64,000 bases of DNA from Phenylobacterium sp. (lineage in GTDB: Bacteria > Pseudomonadota > Alphaproteobacteria > Caulobacterales > Caulobacteraceae), in the NCBI RefSeq assembly GCF_025351295.1, contig NZ_JANXWD010000106.1, positions 62,001-126,000 on the forward strand. The letters run 5' to 3'. Positions 8,999 through 17,357 of the stretch are shown in pieces (the first letter of the stretch is position 1; each line of letters opens with the position of its first letter). The notes beneath the pieces are model-generated. The model was not told where the DNA came from and searched no databases. It worked only from the letters and a program-made list of their open reading frames with translations. The position numbers and the translations under genes are program-made.

Positions 8999-9526
8999 AT
9001 GGCGACGACCGCGAAGGCGACGTCCAAGACCACCCAGGCCCGCCGCACCCGCCGCACCGGCCGGCGCGACCCCCTGGCGATCAGCCTGCTGAAGAAGGAC
9101 CACCGCGAGGTGGCCGGCTGGTTCGACGAATACGAACAGCTGGAGGGCGACGCCGAGAAGCAGGCGCTGTTCAACAAGATCGCCCTGGCGCTGAAGGTCC
9201 ACACCCAGATCGAGGAAGAGATCTTCTATCCCGAGGAGCGCGGCGATATCGAGGACGACATGCTGGACGAGGCCTATGTCGAGCACGACGGCGCCAAGAA
9301 GCTGATCGCCGAGATCGAGGGCATGAAGCCGTCGGAGCAATACTACGACGCCAAGGTCAAGGTGCTGGGCGAGTACATCACCCACCACGTCAAGGAAGAG
9401 GAACAGCCCGGCGGCCTGTTCGCCCAGGCCAAGAAGGGCGACGAGGATCTTGACGCCATGGGCGAACGCCTGAAGGCGCGCAAGGAAGAGCTGATGGCGG
9501 AGCTGGGCGGCAAGAAGCCCAACTAG
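8999..9526 (+). CDS. Hemerythrin HHE cation-binding domain protein
   Basis: A 175-residue soluble four-helix-bundle protein. After a basic, Thr/Arg/Lys-rich N-terminal tail of about 25 residues come the metal-ligand positions KKDHREVAGWF, VHTQIEEEIFYPE, VEHDGAKKLI and THHVKEEEQ. These are typical of the bacterial HHE family that binds a di-iron centre. The start at 8999 has GGAGAGA just upstream. An EcfG-like promoter at 8874-8899 suggests stress control. The basic tail could bind nucleic acid (inference). The stop codon coincides with the left edge of repeat copy 2. Confidence 0.9.
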   Translation: MATTAKATSKTTQARRTRRTGRRDPLAISLLKKDHREVAGWFDEYEQLEGDAEKQALFNKIALALKVHTQIEEEIFYPEERGDIEDDMLDEAYVEHDGAKKLIAEIEGMKPSEQYYDAKVKVLGEYITHHVKEEEQPGGLFAQAKKGDEDLDAMGERLKARKEELMAELGGKKPN

Positions 9527-9637
9527 AGCGCGTCAGGCGAAAGTGGATCCCGGTTTCGCCGCCCGACGCGCTCTAATTCAAAGAGGTAGAGCCTTTTTTT
9601 CTGGTTCAAGTGACTCAACTTGAACCAGAAAGGCTCT
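9525..9637 (+). repeat. Dispersed two-hairpin repeat, copy 2
   Basis: Near-identical to copy 1 at 3275-3389: GAGCGCGTC/GACGCGCTC hairpin, AATTCAAAGAGG linker, then GGTTCAAGT/ACTTGAACC hairpin. It overlaps the last two bases of the hemerythrin stop codon. Together with a hairpin at about 9671-9706 (GTCCtcttcGGGAC core) it fills the gap to the convergent carotenoid oxygenase gene and probably ends both transcripts. Confidence 0.85.
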
Positions 9638-9706
9638 GGCGCGCCCTCCGTCTCATCGCTTCACGCTGAGCCGCCTCCCCTGTCCTCTTCGGGACGGGGA
9701 AGGCGC

Positions 9707-11161
9707 TTAGAGACCGAGCTGGTCGCGTCCCGCCCAGCAGGCGTGGGTTCCCGACGAGATCCGGTGCGGCAGCAGGATCCGGCAGACCGGCCCCGCCGCG
9801 ATATCCTTGGCGTCCACCACCACGCACTCCGAGCGGTCGGCGGCCAGGTCGGTGACGAAGCTGATCAGGTAGCCGTCGTCCTCGTCCGTCGCCCCGACCC
9901 GGGGCGCGAACGGGGCCTCGGAGCCATAGCGGTCCGGCCCGAACTCCAGGCTCCAGGAGCGGCCGGTGTCCAGATCGTGCTTGACGATGCCGGTGAACAG
10001 GAACCAGCCGGGCTTGGCCGTCGTCGAATAGAGGTAGCGGCCCTTGGTCCCGGCGATCTTCTGGTTGAACGAGCCGAACTCCAGCACCCGGTCGTCCAAG
10101 GCCCCTTCGCGGACCGCCCCGGTCTTCAGGTTGAAGCGCCAGCGGTACAGCTTCGGCTTCATCGAGTGCTCGTCGAGATAGGCCATCATCTGGCCCAGCT
10201 TGCGCGGCCAGCCCTCCAGCGCCGGCGGCTCCGGATCCTCCTGGAAGTAGCCATCCAGGACCACCTCGTCGCCCGCCTCATAGGCGTTCATCCAGTGCAG
10301 GCAGTAGCAGGGCTTGGCCTCGAACCAGCGGATATCCTGCGGCTGGCCGTAGCGCGGGATGATGGCGAACCGCGTGGGAATGTCGCGGTGGAAGCGGGCG
10401 GCGTGATAGCCCTTCAGCAGCAGCTCCGGATCCCAGAATAGCGGCAATTCGTTCAATATCGAATAGTTTTTCGTGAACGCCATGTCGTGCGGCAGCCGCG
10501 GCCCCGGCAGCGGGATCGGCACATAGTGCTTCAGTCGATTGTCCGGCCCCACGACGCCATAGTGCATGTAGGGCGCCTGCTTGGAGTAGTTGAAGAACAG
10601 CAGCTCCCCGGTGGCCTCATCGACCTTCGGGTGGGCCGAGATGCCGTCGGCGGGCACCCAGCTTTCCACGCCCAGGTCGGCCAAGGTGTTGGCGTCAAGC
10701 CGGTAGCCTTCGCCGCACTGGTAGAAGGTCGACAGGATCTGGCCCGCGTGAACCACCACGTCGGTCGAGGAGGAGTCCTTCAGGCTGCCCTGGGCGCCCC
10801 AGCCGGGCCGCGTGGACTTCGACGGATGCTCCGCCAGGCCGGCCCACAACGCCCCGCCCGCCGCCTGCTCGGCCGCGAACCCCTTGGTGCGGACAAAGCG
10901 GTTGCGATAGCTGGCCTTACCGTCCTGGAAGCTCATGGCGTGGATCATCCCGTCGCCGTCGAACGGGTGGTAGAGGCCGATCGGCGCGTGCACCGGGTTC
11001 TCGGTGTTGCGGACATAGACCCCGTCCAGGTCGCCCGGAATCTCGCCGATGACGACGAGGTCGTCGGCGTCGTGTTCCTCGAAGGTCGGGGTCCAGGCCC
11101 CGGTCATATAGGGGTGGTCGGTGTCGCCTAGGGTCGAGCGGACGCGGTTGACGAGCGGCAT
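9707..11161 (-). CDS. Carotenoid oxygenase (RPE65/lignostilbene dioxygenase family)
   Basis: A 484-residue non-haem iron dioxygenase that cleaves C=C bonds in carotenoids, apocarotenoids or stilbenes. The four iron-ligand histidines fall in ISAHPKVDEATG, LPHDMAFTKNYS, CYCLHWMNAYE and the C-terminal GTHACWAGRD. The N-terminal propeller motif GVYVRNTENPV and GLYHPFDGDGMIHAM are characteristic. The start at 11161 is preferred over the long upstream extension, which overlaps the neighbouring gene. It lies 10 bp after the DUF1295 gene and is likely co-transcribed. The substrate is not predictable. Confidence 0.93.
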   Translation of the reverse strand: MPLVNRVRSTLGDTDHPYMTGAWTPTFEEHDADDLVVIGEIPGDLDGVYVRNTENPVHAPIGLYHPFDGDGMIHAMSFQDGKASYRNRFVRTKGFAAEQAAGGALWAGLAEHPSKSTRPGWGAQGSLKDSSSTDVVVHAGQILSTFYQCGEGYRLDANTLADLGVESWVPADGISAHPKVDEATGELLFFNYSKQAPYMHYGVVGPDNRLKHYVPIPLPGPRLPHDMAFTKNYSILNELPLFWDPELLLKGYHAARFHRDIPTRFAIIPRYGQPQDIRWFEAKPCYCLHWMNAYEAGDEVVLDGYFQEDPEPPALEGWPRKLGQMMAYLDEHSMKPKLYRWRFNLKTGAVREGALDDRVLEFGSFNQKIAGTKGRYLYSTTAKPGWFLFTGIVKHDLDTGRSWSLEFGPDRYGSEAPFAPRVGATDEDDGYLISFVTDLAADRSECVVVDAKDIAAGPVCRILLPHRISSGTHACWAGRDQLGL

Positions 11162-11171
11162 GGCGGAGTCC

Positions 11172-11996
11172 TCAGACGCTGTCGGGCCCGGCCGGCTTCG
11201 GCGGCCAGGGGATAAGCGGGCTGGTGCGGCGCTGGTAGTCGTCATAGCCGGGCCGGGTCTTCGTCAATCGCCGCTCATAGGTGACGCCGCCGCTCCAGCG
11301 GGTCAGCAGGAAGATCAGCAACGCCGGCCCGGGCAGCGCCCACAGGCCCAGCGGCGCGCCGGCCGCGATCAGCCACAGGCCCACCCAGGTCAGGATGTCG
11401 CCGAAGTAGTTGGGATGGCGGGTGTAGCGCCACAGCCCGCCGGCCAGCACCCGGCCGGCGTTGGCCGGATCGGCCTTGAAGCGGGTGATCTGGGCGTCGC
11501 CGACGGTCTCGAAGGCGATGCCGGCCAGCGCCAGGCCGGCCCCGACCCAGGTCAGCGGCCCCAACGGCGCCGGCCCGGCGGCCATCTGGCCCAGCTGGAC
11601 CGGCAGGGCGACGACCCACATCAACGGCGCCTGGAGCGCGAAGACCAGGCGCAGCGACGCATAGCCGTAGCCCCAGCCCCGCTCGGCCTGCGCCTTCTGC
11701 ATCATGCGCACGTAGCGGCGGTCCGGACCGTGACGCCGCCAGCGCAGCAGCAGGTGCAACCCCAGCCGTAGCGCCCAGGCCAGACAGATCGCCACCAGCA
11801 GCCCCTGCCGCGGCCCGGTCCAGCCCACCTGGGCCCACGTCGAGAGCGCGACGCCACCCATGCCCAGCGCCCACACCGAATCGATGAAGCTGACATCGCG
11901 GATCGCCGCCCCGACCCGCCACAGGATCAGGAACCCCGCCACGCACAGGGTGAAGTTCACGGCCAGGACAGTCAGGACTTCGGAAATCGGCAGCAT
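11172..11996 (-). CDS. DUF1295 membrane protein (steroid 5-alpha-reductase-like)
   Basis: A 274-residue polytopic membrane protein with about six or seven hydrophobic segments. The C-terminal motif LWRYTRHPNYFGDIL is shared by DUF1295, steroid 5-alpha-reductase and isoprenylcysteine methyltransferase families. The ATG at 11996 (MLPISEVLTV) starts directly at the first membrane helix; the longer open frame upstream is composed of charged, unlikely sequence. It precedes the carotenoid oxygenase by 10 bp in an apparent operon, suggesting joint processing of an isoprenoid or other hydrophobic compound (inference). Confidence 0.87.
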   Translation of the reverse strand: MLPISEVLTVLAVNFTLCVAGFLILWRVGAAIRDVSFIDSVWALGMGGVALSTWAQVGWTGPRQGLLVAICLAWALRLGLHLLLRWRRHGPDRRYVRMMQKAQAERGWGYGYASLRLVFALQAPLMWVVALPVQLGQMAAGPAPLGPLTWVGAGLALAGIAFETVGDAQITRFKADPANAGRVLAGGLWRYTRHPNYFGDILTWVGLWLIAAGAPLGLWALPGPALLIFLLTRWSGGVTYERRLTKTRPGYDDYQRRTSPLIPWPPKPAGPDSV

Positions 11997-12067
11997 GCGG
12001 GTCGCCTGGTGGGTTTCGACGTCAGCGTTCCACGCGCGGGCCGGTCCTTCAACCCGTCGACGAAACC

Positions 12068-12183
12068 AGAGCGCGTCAGGCGAAAGTGGATCGCGGTTTC
12101 GCCGCCCGACGCGCTCCAATTCAAAAGACTGGGAGCCTTTTTATCGGGTTCAAGTGAGTCCACGTGAACCAGAAAGGCTTTAG
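12068..12183 (+). repeat. Dispersed two-hairpin repeat, copy 3
   Basis: The third and most diverged copy of the repeat at 3275-3389. The first palindrome (GAGCGCGTC/GACGCGCTC) is intact, while the second (GGTTCAAGTgagtccACGTGAACC) carries mismatches. It contains the TAA stop (12180-12182, minus strand) of the adjacent small gene. Confidence 0.8.
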
Positions 12184-12431
12184 GCGTCGTGGGGCCGGAG
12201 CGTATGAGCCACGTGGAAGGAACCGGAGTGGGACAGCACGATCCAGTCACCGGCATGGGCGACCACCGGGCCTTCCGGCGTATGCACCTGGACGGCGGAC
12301 GCCTCGGCCACCGAGCGCGCCTGGTCCCCCAGCCAGCGCCAGAGCACGGCCCAGTTCTTCCGGTCATGGGCGGGTGGCACGCGGAGGGCTGCGCCATGGT
12401 CGAACGGGGGATGCAGTTGGATGACGCGCAT
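12180..12431 (-). CDS. Small protein of unknown function
   Basis: An 83-residue soluble protein with no recognised domain. It begins MRVIQLHPPFDHGAAL and has a C-terminal stretch HAGDWIVLSHSGSFHVAHT, resembling the 'GDWI' core of short phage-like or bacterial hypothetical proteins. Codon usage and GC at third positions look normal for this genome, supporting a real gene. Its stop lies inside repeat copy 3. No function is proposed. Confidence 0.5.
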   Translation of the reverse strand: MRVIQLHPPFDHGAALRVPPAHDRKNWAVLWRWLGDQARSVAEASAVQVHTPEGPVVAHAGDWIVLSHSGSFHVAHTLRPHDA

Positions 12432-12639
12432 GGCCTTCGGGAATCACAACTCTGTGTCGCGACACTTCCGGGGTGCTTCGGTCACCAAGACCTTAACTTG
12501 CCACTCGCCTCCTACGGGCCGTACCGATTGTACGAAATCCCCTGAGGGCTGAAAAGGCTTTGCAGTTCCGCAACAAAGGATTTTAGTCGCAACTTGGGCT
12601 TGCGGCGCGGACGGGGAACACCGCGCAAGGGAGGAATCT

Positions 12640-13062
12640 ATGTCGGAGGTGTCGACCAAGGCGCCGGATCCTATGGATATCGCGCTGGGAGCCGCCGTGC
12701 GTATTCGCCGTCGCACCATCGGGATGTCGCAGGAAGCGCTTGCCGAGCAGTGCGGGGTCAGTTTCCAGCAGATCCAGAAGTACGAAAACGGCGCGAACCG
12801 GATCTCCTTCTCGCGGCTGGTGCAGATCTCTCGCGCGCTGCGCTGCCGGGTCACCGATCTGATGGATGTGTTCGACGGCGCCGACAAGGAGACTGCCGAG
12901 GACCTCGACCTGCTGACCCGCATGCGCACCCCGGGCGCGCTGGAACTGCTCACCGGCTTCGAGAAGCTGCCGCCGGACGTGCGCAGCTCGCTGGTCAGCC
13001 TGGTCCGCACGCTGTCGAACCAGCAAGCGGCCCAGGCGGCGAAGCAGGCTGTCCCGGCCTAG
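12640..13062 (+). CDS. XRE-family helix-turn-helix transcriptional regulator
   Basis: A 140-residue DNA-binding protein. The HTH at about residues 18-72 reads VRIRRRTIGMSQEALAEQCG, VSFQQIQKYENGANRIS, a canonical Cro/C1 type. The C-terminal 70 residues are helical (LDLLTRMRTPGALELLTGFE) with no known ligand domain. This short architecture is common in Caulobacterales and Rhizobiales. The start is well supported by GGGAGGAAT 6 nt upstream. It is transcribed alone, with a 208-bp upstream gap that probably contains its promoter. Confidence 0.9.
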   Translation: MSEVSTKAPDPMDIALGAAVRIRRRTIGMSQEALAEQCGVSFQQIQKYENGANRISFSRLVQISRALRCRVTDLMDVFDGADKETAEDLDLLTRMRTPGALELLTGFEKLPPDVRSSLVSLVRTLSNQQAAQAAKQAVPA

Positions 13063-13082
13063 GGTCCGTACCAATACCGCTA

Positions 13083-13220
13083 TCCTGGCGAAGGCCAGGA
13101 CCTAGATGGAATGGCTCAGATGTGGGCTCCAGAAGCGCTGAGCCCGTCCAACCCGCATCTCCGCCATCGGATCTGCGTCCCGGCCTTCGCTGGGATGAGC
13201 GCTCCTGGTTGTCTATGATA
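13083..13220. repeat. Inverted pair of short palindromic intergenic repeats
   Basis: Two opposed hairpins in the gap between the XRE gene and the convergent tlpA: TCCTGGcgaaggCCAGGA near 13084-13101, and CCCGGCCTTCGCTGGGATGA near 13180-13200. The core GGCGAAGGCC/GGCCTTCGC is the type seen in many alphaproteobacterial intergenic repeats. It may serve as a transcript end. Confidence 0.5.
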
Positions 13221-13275
13221 TTGAAATTCCAAGGGTCTAGCTGAGTCTGGCCCCTGGGCTGCTTCATCGTTGCGC

Positions 13276-13917
13276 TCAGCCCCCCGCCAGCGCCTTGTCG
13301 ACCAGGGCGCGGGCCTCGGGGCTGGTCCAGTCGGCGTCGCCGGCGACCCGGGCCTGCTCCATGCCATCCTTGCCGTAGATCACCGTGGTCGGCGTGCCCG
13401 GCGCGTTGATCTTGAAGACCAGCTTCATCTCGCGGTCGTGGTAGAATTTGAGCGGGCTGTTCTGCCCGATGAACAGGACGGCCTTGGCCGCATCCTCGGG
13501 CGTGTCGATGCTGACGGCGACCACCTCGACCGGCTTGCCCGCATAGGCGGCTTGCAGCCGGGCCAGGGTCGGCATCTCCACCTTGCAGGGCCCGCACCAG
13601 GTGGCCCAGGTGTTCAGCACCACGACCTTGCCCTTGAAGTCGGCCACCGTCAGCGCCTTGCCGGTGGAATCGTAGAAGGTGTAGTCCGGCGCCGGGGTCG
13701 GCTGGGTCGGTGTGCTCAGCTTCTTGGCGAAGGCCACGGGGGTTTCGGCCACCGGCACACTTGCCACCACAGGCGCCGTCTTGGTGGATGACTGGCCGAT
13801 GATGTAGACAACCGCCGCGGCGCCCACCACGGCGGCGCCGACCACGGCCCAGGTCAGCACCCCGCGCCTGGGCTTCCCCGACGCCGCCTGGCCGCCTGCT
13901 TCTGGACCTTCGCTCAT
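13276..13917 (-). CDS. TlpA-like membrane-anchored thioredoxin
   Basis: A 213-residue thiol-disulfide oxidoreductase. A short cytoplasmic N terminus is followed by one membrane helix (about residues 20-41, [20 protein letters not shown]), a linker, and a periplasmic thioredoxin fold. The active site is WCGPCK ([15 protein letters not shown]), and the cis-proline region is [11 protein letters not shown]. TlpA/ResA-type proteins reduce periplasmic cysteines, often for cytochrome biogenesis. Its ATG directly abuts the ATG of argH on the other strand (CATATG at 13915-13920). Confidence 0.9.
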   Translation of the reverse strand: MSEGPEAGGQAASGKPRRGVLTWAVVGAAVVGAAAVVYIIGQSSTKTAPVVASVPVAETPVAFAKKLSTPTQPTPAPDYTFYDSTGKALTVADFKGKVVVLNTWATWCGPCKVEMPTLARLQAAYAGKPVEVVAVSIDTPEDAAKAVLFIGQNSPLKFYHDREMKLVFKINAPGTPTTVIYGKDGMEQARVAGDADWTSPEARALVDKALAGG

Positions 13918-15339
13918 ATGACCGACTCTTCCTCTGACCCGCCCGCCCGGCCCGCTTCGGCGGGACAGGCCATGTGGGGCGGACGGTTTTCCGGCAAACC
14001 GGCCGAACTGATGCAGGCGATCAACGTCTCCATCGGTTTCGACCGGCGTCTGGCGGCCCAGGACCTGGCTGGGTCCCGGGCGCACGCCGCGATGTTGCGC
14101 AGTGCGGGCGTGATTTCAAGCGACGACGAAGCTGCGATCCAGGGCGGGCTGGCCGCCATCGACGCCGAGATCGCCGCCGGGACCTTCCCGTTCCGCGACG
14201 AGTTCGAGGATATCCACATGAATGTGGAGGCCCGCCTGCGCGAGCTGATCGGACCGACGGCAGGGCGGCTGCACACCGCGCGCTCGCGCAACGACCAGGT
14301 GGCGCTCGATTTCCGCATGTGGGTGCGCGAGGCCTGCGAACGCAGCCTGGGCCAGGTCGAGGCGCTGCAGCGCGCCCTGCTGGCCAAGGCCGAGCCCCAC
14401 GCCGACGCGGTGATGCCGGGCTTCACCCACCTGCAGCCGGCCCAGCCGGTGACCTTCGGCCACCACCTGATGGCCTATGTGGAGATGTTCGGCCGCGACG
14501 CCACGCGGTTCCGCGACGCCGCCATCCGGATGAACGAGAGTCCCCTGGGCGCGGCCGCGCTGGCGGGATCGCCGTTCCCCATCGACCGCGACATGACCGC
14601 CAAGGCGCTCGGTTTCGCCCGGCCGACCGCCAACTCCCTGGACAGCGTCGCCGACCGCGATTTCGCGCTCGAGGCCCTGGCGGCGGCCACGATCTGCGCC
14701 ACCCACCTGTCGCGGCTGGCCGAAGAGATCGTGATCTGGATGACGCCGCAGTTCGGCTTCGTGAAGCTTTCCGACGCCTTCACCACCGGCTCGTCGATCA
14801 TGCCGCAGAAGAAGAACCCCGACGCCGCCGAGCTGGTGCGCGCCAAGGTCGGCCGCCTGCTGGGGTCGTTCACCCAGCTGACCGTGGTGATGAAGGGCCT
14901 GCCGCTGACCTATTCGAAGGACATGCAGGAGGACAAGGTCCCGACCTTCGAGGCCTTTGACGCCCTGGAGCTGAGCCTGCTGGCCATGGCCGGGATGGTG
15001 GCCGATCTGCAGCCCGACCGCGAAAAGCTCAAGACGGCGGCCGGCGCCGGCTACTCCACCGCCACCGACCTGGCCGACTGGCTGGTGCGCGAGCTGAACC
15101 TGCCGTTCCGCGACGCCCACCACATCACCGGCGCGGCGGTCAAGCGGGCCGAAGCGCTGGGCGTGGCCCTGCCTGACCTGCCCCTGGCCGACCTGCAGGG
15201 GCTGGACAAGCGGATCACGCCGGCCATCTACGGGGTGCTGACCCCGGAGGCATCCGTGGCCAGCCGCAAGAGCTATGGTGGGACGGCGCCGGACCAGGTC
15301 CGGGCGCAGATCACGCGTTGGAAGGAACTGCTGGCATGA
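13918..15339 (+). CDS. argH: Argininosuccinate lyase
   Basis: A 473-residue enzyme of the fumarase/aspartase superfamily that splits argininosuccinate to arginine and fumarate in the last step of arginine synthesis. It carries the signature [12 protein letters not shown] and the N-terminal [17 protein letters not shown]. The ATG at 13918 gives an 18-residue extension and lacks a Shine-Dalgarno; the ATG at 13972 (MWGGRF) is an alternative start. The 3' end overlaps the lipoprotein gene (ATGA), starting an argH-lptM-lysA operon. Confidence 0.96.
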   Translation: MTDSSSDPPARPASAGQAMWGGRFSGKPAELMQAINVSIGFDRRLAAQDLAGSRAHAAMLRSAGVISSDDEAAIQGGLAAIDAEIAAGTFPFRDEFEDIHMNVEARLRELIGPTAGRLHTARSRNDQVALDFRMWVREACERSLGQVEALQRALLAKAEPHADAVMPGFTHLQPAQPVTFGHHLMAYVEMFGRDATRFRDAAIRMNESPLGAAALAGSPFPIDRDMTAKALGFARPTANSLDSVADRDFALEALAAATICATHLSRLAEEIVIWMTPQFGFVKLSDAFTTGSSIMPQKKNPDAAELVRAKVGRLLGSFTQLTVVMKGLPLTYSKDMQEDKVPTFEAFDALELSLLAMAGMVADLQPDREKLKTAAGAGYSTATDLADWLVRELNLPFRDAHHITGAAVKRAEALGVALPDLPLADLQGLDKRITPAIYGVLTPEASVASRKSYGGTAPDQVRAQITRWKELLA

Positions 15340-15584
15340 GCCGTCGAGCCCTGGCGATCACGAGCGCCCTGATCCTGGCGGGCGCTCTCGCCGGCTGCGG
15401 CAAGGTCGGCCAGCTGGAGCGCCCCGCCCCGATGTTCGGCGCCAAGCACCGGGCGCCGACCGCGGCCGACCGGCCGCTGCCGCAGGACCCGACGCGGCCG
15501 GTGCAGACGGTCGACCCGCGCGAACGCCCCACCGACGCGCAACTGCCCTCCTCGCCGCCCGACCCCGACGCGAACCCGCGATGA
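15336..15584 (+). CDS. Small lipoprotein, LptM/LppL-like
   Basis: An 82-residue predicted lipoprotein. The signal peptide ends in a lipobox LAGALAGC, followed by [11 protein letters not shown], which resembles the GKxGPLxxP motif of LptM (YifL/LppL), an outer-membrane lipoprotein that helps LptD maturation in gammaproteobacteria. The remainder is Pro-rich and disordered. It lies between argH and lysA with 4-nt overlaps on both sides; a similar small lipoprotein precedes lysA in pseudomonads. That positional match supports the assignment. Confidence 0.75.
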   Translation: MSRRALAITSALILAGALAGCGKVGQLERPAPMFGAKHRAPTAADRPLPQDPTRPVQTVDPRERPTDAQLPSSPPDPDANPR

Positions 15585-16861
15585 ATCACTTCGAGCTCCT
15601 GGACGGTCCCGGGGGGGCCGAGCTCGCCTGTGAAGATGTCCCGCTGGCCCGGATCGCCGAGGCGGTGGGCACGCCGGTCTACGTCTATTCGTCGGCCACC
15701 CTGGAGCGGCACTACACCGTCCTGCGCGACGCCCTGGTCGGTGCGGGGCTCAAGGACCCGCTGATCGCCTTCGCCGTGAAGGCCAGCTCCAACGTCGCCG
15801 TGCTGCGGACCCTGGCCAGGCTGGGGGCCGGAGCCGACGTGGTCTCCGAGGGTGAGGTGCGCCGTGCGCTCGCCGCCGGCGTCCCGCCCGAGCGGATCGT
15901 CTTCTCCGGGGTCGGCAAGACCGAGGCGGAGATCGCGTTTGCCCTCGAAGCCGGCGTCGCCGAGATCAATGTCGAGGCCGAGCCCGAGCTGCACCTGGTC
16001 AATCGGGTCGCCCAGCGCCTGGGCCGGCGCGCCGCTGTCGCCATCCGGGTGAACCCGGACGTTGAGGCCGGCGGGCATGCCAAGATCTCCACCGGCAAGT
16101 CCGAGAACAAGTTCGGCGTCTCGTTCTCCGAGGCCGAGCGGCTCTACGCCAACGCCGCCAACATGGCCGGCGTCCGGCCGGTGGGCGTCGCCTGCCACAT
16201 CGGCAGCCAGATCACCGACCTGGCCCCGATGGAGCAGGCCTTCGGCAAGATGCGCGGCCTGGTCGAGCGCATCCGCGCCGAGGGGCTGACCATCGAGCGC
16301 CTGGACCTGGGCGGCGGCCTGGGCGTGCCCTACTTCAACCAGCCGATCCCGCCCTCGCCCGACGACTACGCCGCCATGATCGGGCGCGTGATGCAGGGAC
16401 TGGACGTGCAGTTCGCCTTCGAACCCGGCCGGATGATCGCCGCCAACGCCGGGGTGCTGGTGGCCCGGGTGATCCACGTGCACGAGCGGCCCGAGGGTCG
16501 GCGCTTCCTGGTGATCGACGCGGCGATGAACGACCTGCTGCGGCCGGCCATGTACGACGCCTACCACGACATCCGCCCGCTCCGGCCCCGGACCGGCGAG
16601 CCCGTGGCCTACGACGTGGTCGGCCCGATCTGCGAGACCGGCGACACCTTCACCCGCGACCGCCTCCTGCCGCCGCTGGAGGCCGGCGACCTGGTGGCCT
16701 TCATGAGCGCCGGCGCCTATGGGGCCGCCATGTCCAGCGAGTACAACTCCCGCCTGCTGGTCCCCGAGGTGCTGGTCAAGGGCGCCGAGTTCGCGGTGGT
16801 CCGGCCGCGCCCGACGTACGCCGACATGCTCGACCGGGAACGTCCGGCGCCGTGGCTCTAG
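15581..16861 (+). CDS. lysA: Diaminopimelate decarboxylase
   Basis: A 426-residue PLP enzyme (fold type III, alanine-racemase-like barrel) converting meso-diaminopimelate to lysine. The PLP lysine lies in LIAFAVKASSN, the phosphate-binding glycines in LDLGGGLGVPY, and the active-site Cys in VGPICETGDTF, with GAYGAAMSSEYNSR near the end. The ATG overlaps the lptM stop. The 3' end overlaps by a few bases the end of a decayed vapC on the opposite strand. Confidence 0.96.
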   Translation: MNHFELLDGPGGAELACEDVPLARIAEAVGTPVYVYSSATLERHYTVLRDALVGAGLKDPLIAFAVKASSNVAVLRTLARLGAGADVVSEGEVRRALAAGVPPERIVFSGVGKTEAEIAFALEAGVAEINVEAEPELHLVNRVAQRLGRRAAVAIRVNPDVEAGGHAKISTGKSENKFGVSFSEAERLYANAANMAGVRPVGVACHIGSQITDLAPMEQAFGKMRGLVERIRAEGLTIERLDLGGGLGVPYFNQPIPPSPDDYAAMIGRVMQGLDVQFAFEPGRMIAANAGVLVARVIHVHERPEGRRFLVIDAAMNDLLRPAMYDAYHDIRPLRPRTGEPVAYDVVGPICETGDTFTRDRLLPPLEAGDLVAFMSAGAYGAAMSSEYNSRLLVPEVLVKGAEFAVVRPRPTYADMLDRERPAPWL

Positions 16862-16970
16862 ACGCCCGCACCCTTGCAAGCAACGCCCGCATAGCTGGCG
16901 ATCATCTCGGCGCCGGGCTCATCCCGTAGCAGCGCGATCACAGCCGAGGCGTCGAGACCGCGCGGGCCAT
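16858..16970 (-). pseudogene. VapC-type PIN toxin remnant
   Basis: Only the N terminus of a PIN-domain ribonuclease toxin survives. An ATG at 16970 starts MARAV, and after a one-base deletion the typical VapC start LDASAVIALLRDEPGAE follows in another frame, with the first catalytic Asp. Similarity stops after about 25 residues, and a TAG at 16858-16860 closes the frame against the end of lysA. The remaining four-fifths of a normal VapC is missing. It sits directly after a frameshifted antitoxin gene, in the usual order. Confidence 0.7.
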
Positions 16971-16972
16971 CG

Positions 16973-17226
16973 TCAGCGCGGCGCCTTCTCGGCTTCCAGG
17001 CGTCGGCCTTCCAGAAACGCGTCGCTCGACTGGTCTTCCCGCACATGGGCCCGATAGAGCGCCTGCGCCCGCCGCACGTTCGACGCCATCGAGGTCAAGG
17101 CGCCGCGTCGCCGTCCACCGACACCGCCACCAGACCAGCGCCGGCGACACCCAAAGCCTCACGCGCAGCCTCGGGCAACACCATGCGGGCATTTGGCGCG
17201 ATGCGAATATCGGTCGGTTTGGACAT
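16973..17226 (-). pseudogene. AbrB-type VapB antitoxin remnant, frameshifted
   Basis: The frame from the ATG at 17226 reads MSKPTDIRIAPNARMVLPEA, the swapped-hairpin AbrB/SpoVT DNA-binding start of a VapB antitoxin. It runs to VAVSVDGDAAP and hits a stop. One frame over, the antitoxin C terminus continues (TSMASNVRRAQALYRAHV, then a DAFLEGRRLEAEK stretch) to a TGA at 16973-16975, so one base is missing near 17102. The antitoxin is therefore split in two, which fits the decay of the adjacent toxin. Confidence 0.75.
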
Positions 17227-17285
17227 CAGGGATGGCCGGGGAAATGTGGCACGGGGCGTATGGTGTCACAAATTCAGGCTTGCCC

Positions 17286-17313
17286 CACTCGATTCCGATC
17301 GGCCGATCGAGTG
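17286..17313. promoter_or_regulatory. Nested palindrome upstream of vapB remnant
   Basis: CACTCGAT (17286-17293) pairs with ATCGAGTG (17306-17313), and the perfect 14-bp palindrome CGATCGGCCGATCG (17296-17309) lies inside. It is about 60 bp upstream of the relic antitoxin start and could be the old VapB operator. The rest of the 131-bp gap to the GNAT gene shows nothing clear. Confidence 0.35.
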
Positions 17314-17357
17314 ACTTTAACGGGATGGACCACGCAACGCCCGGCGCGGTGGCTGGC

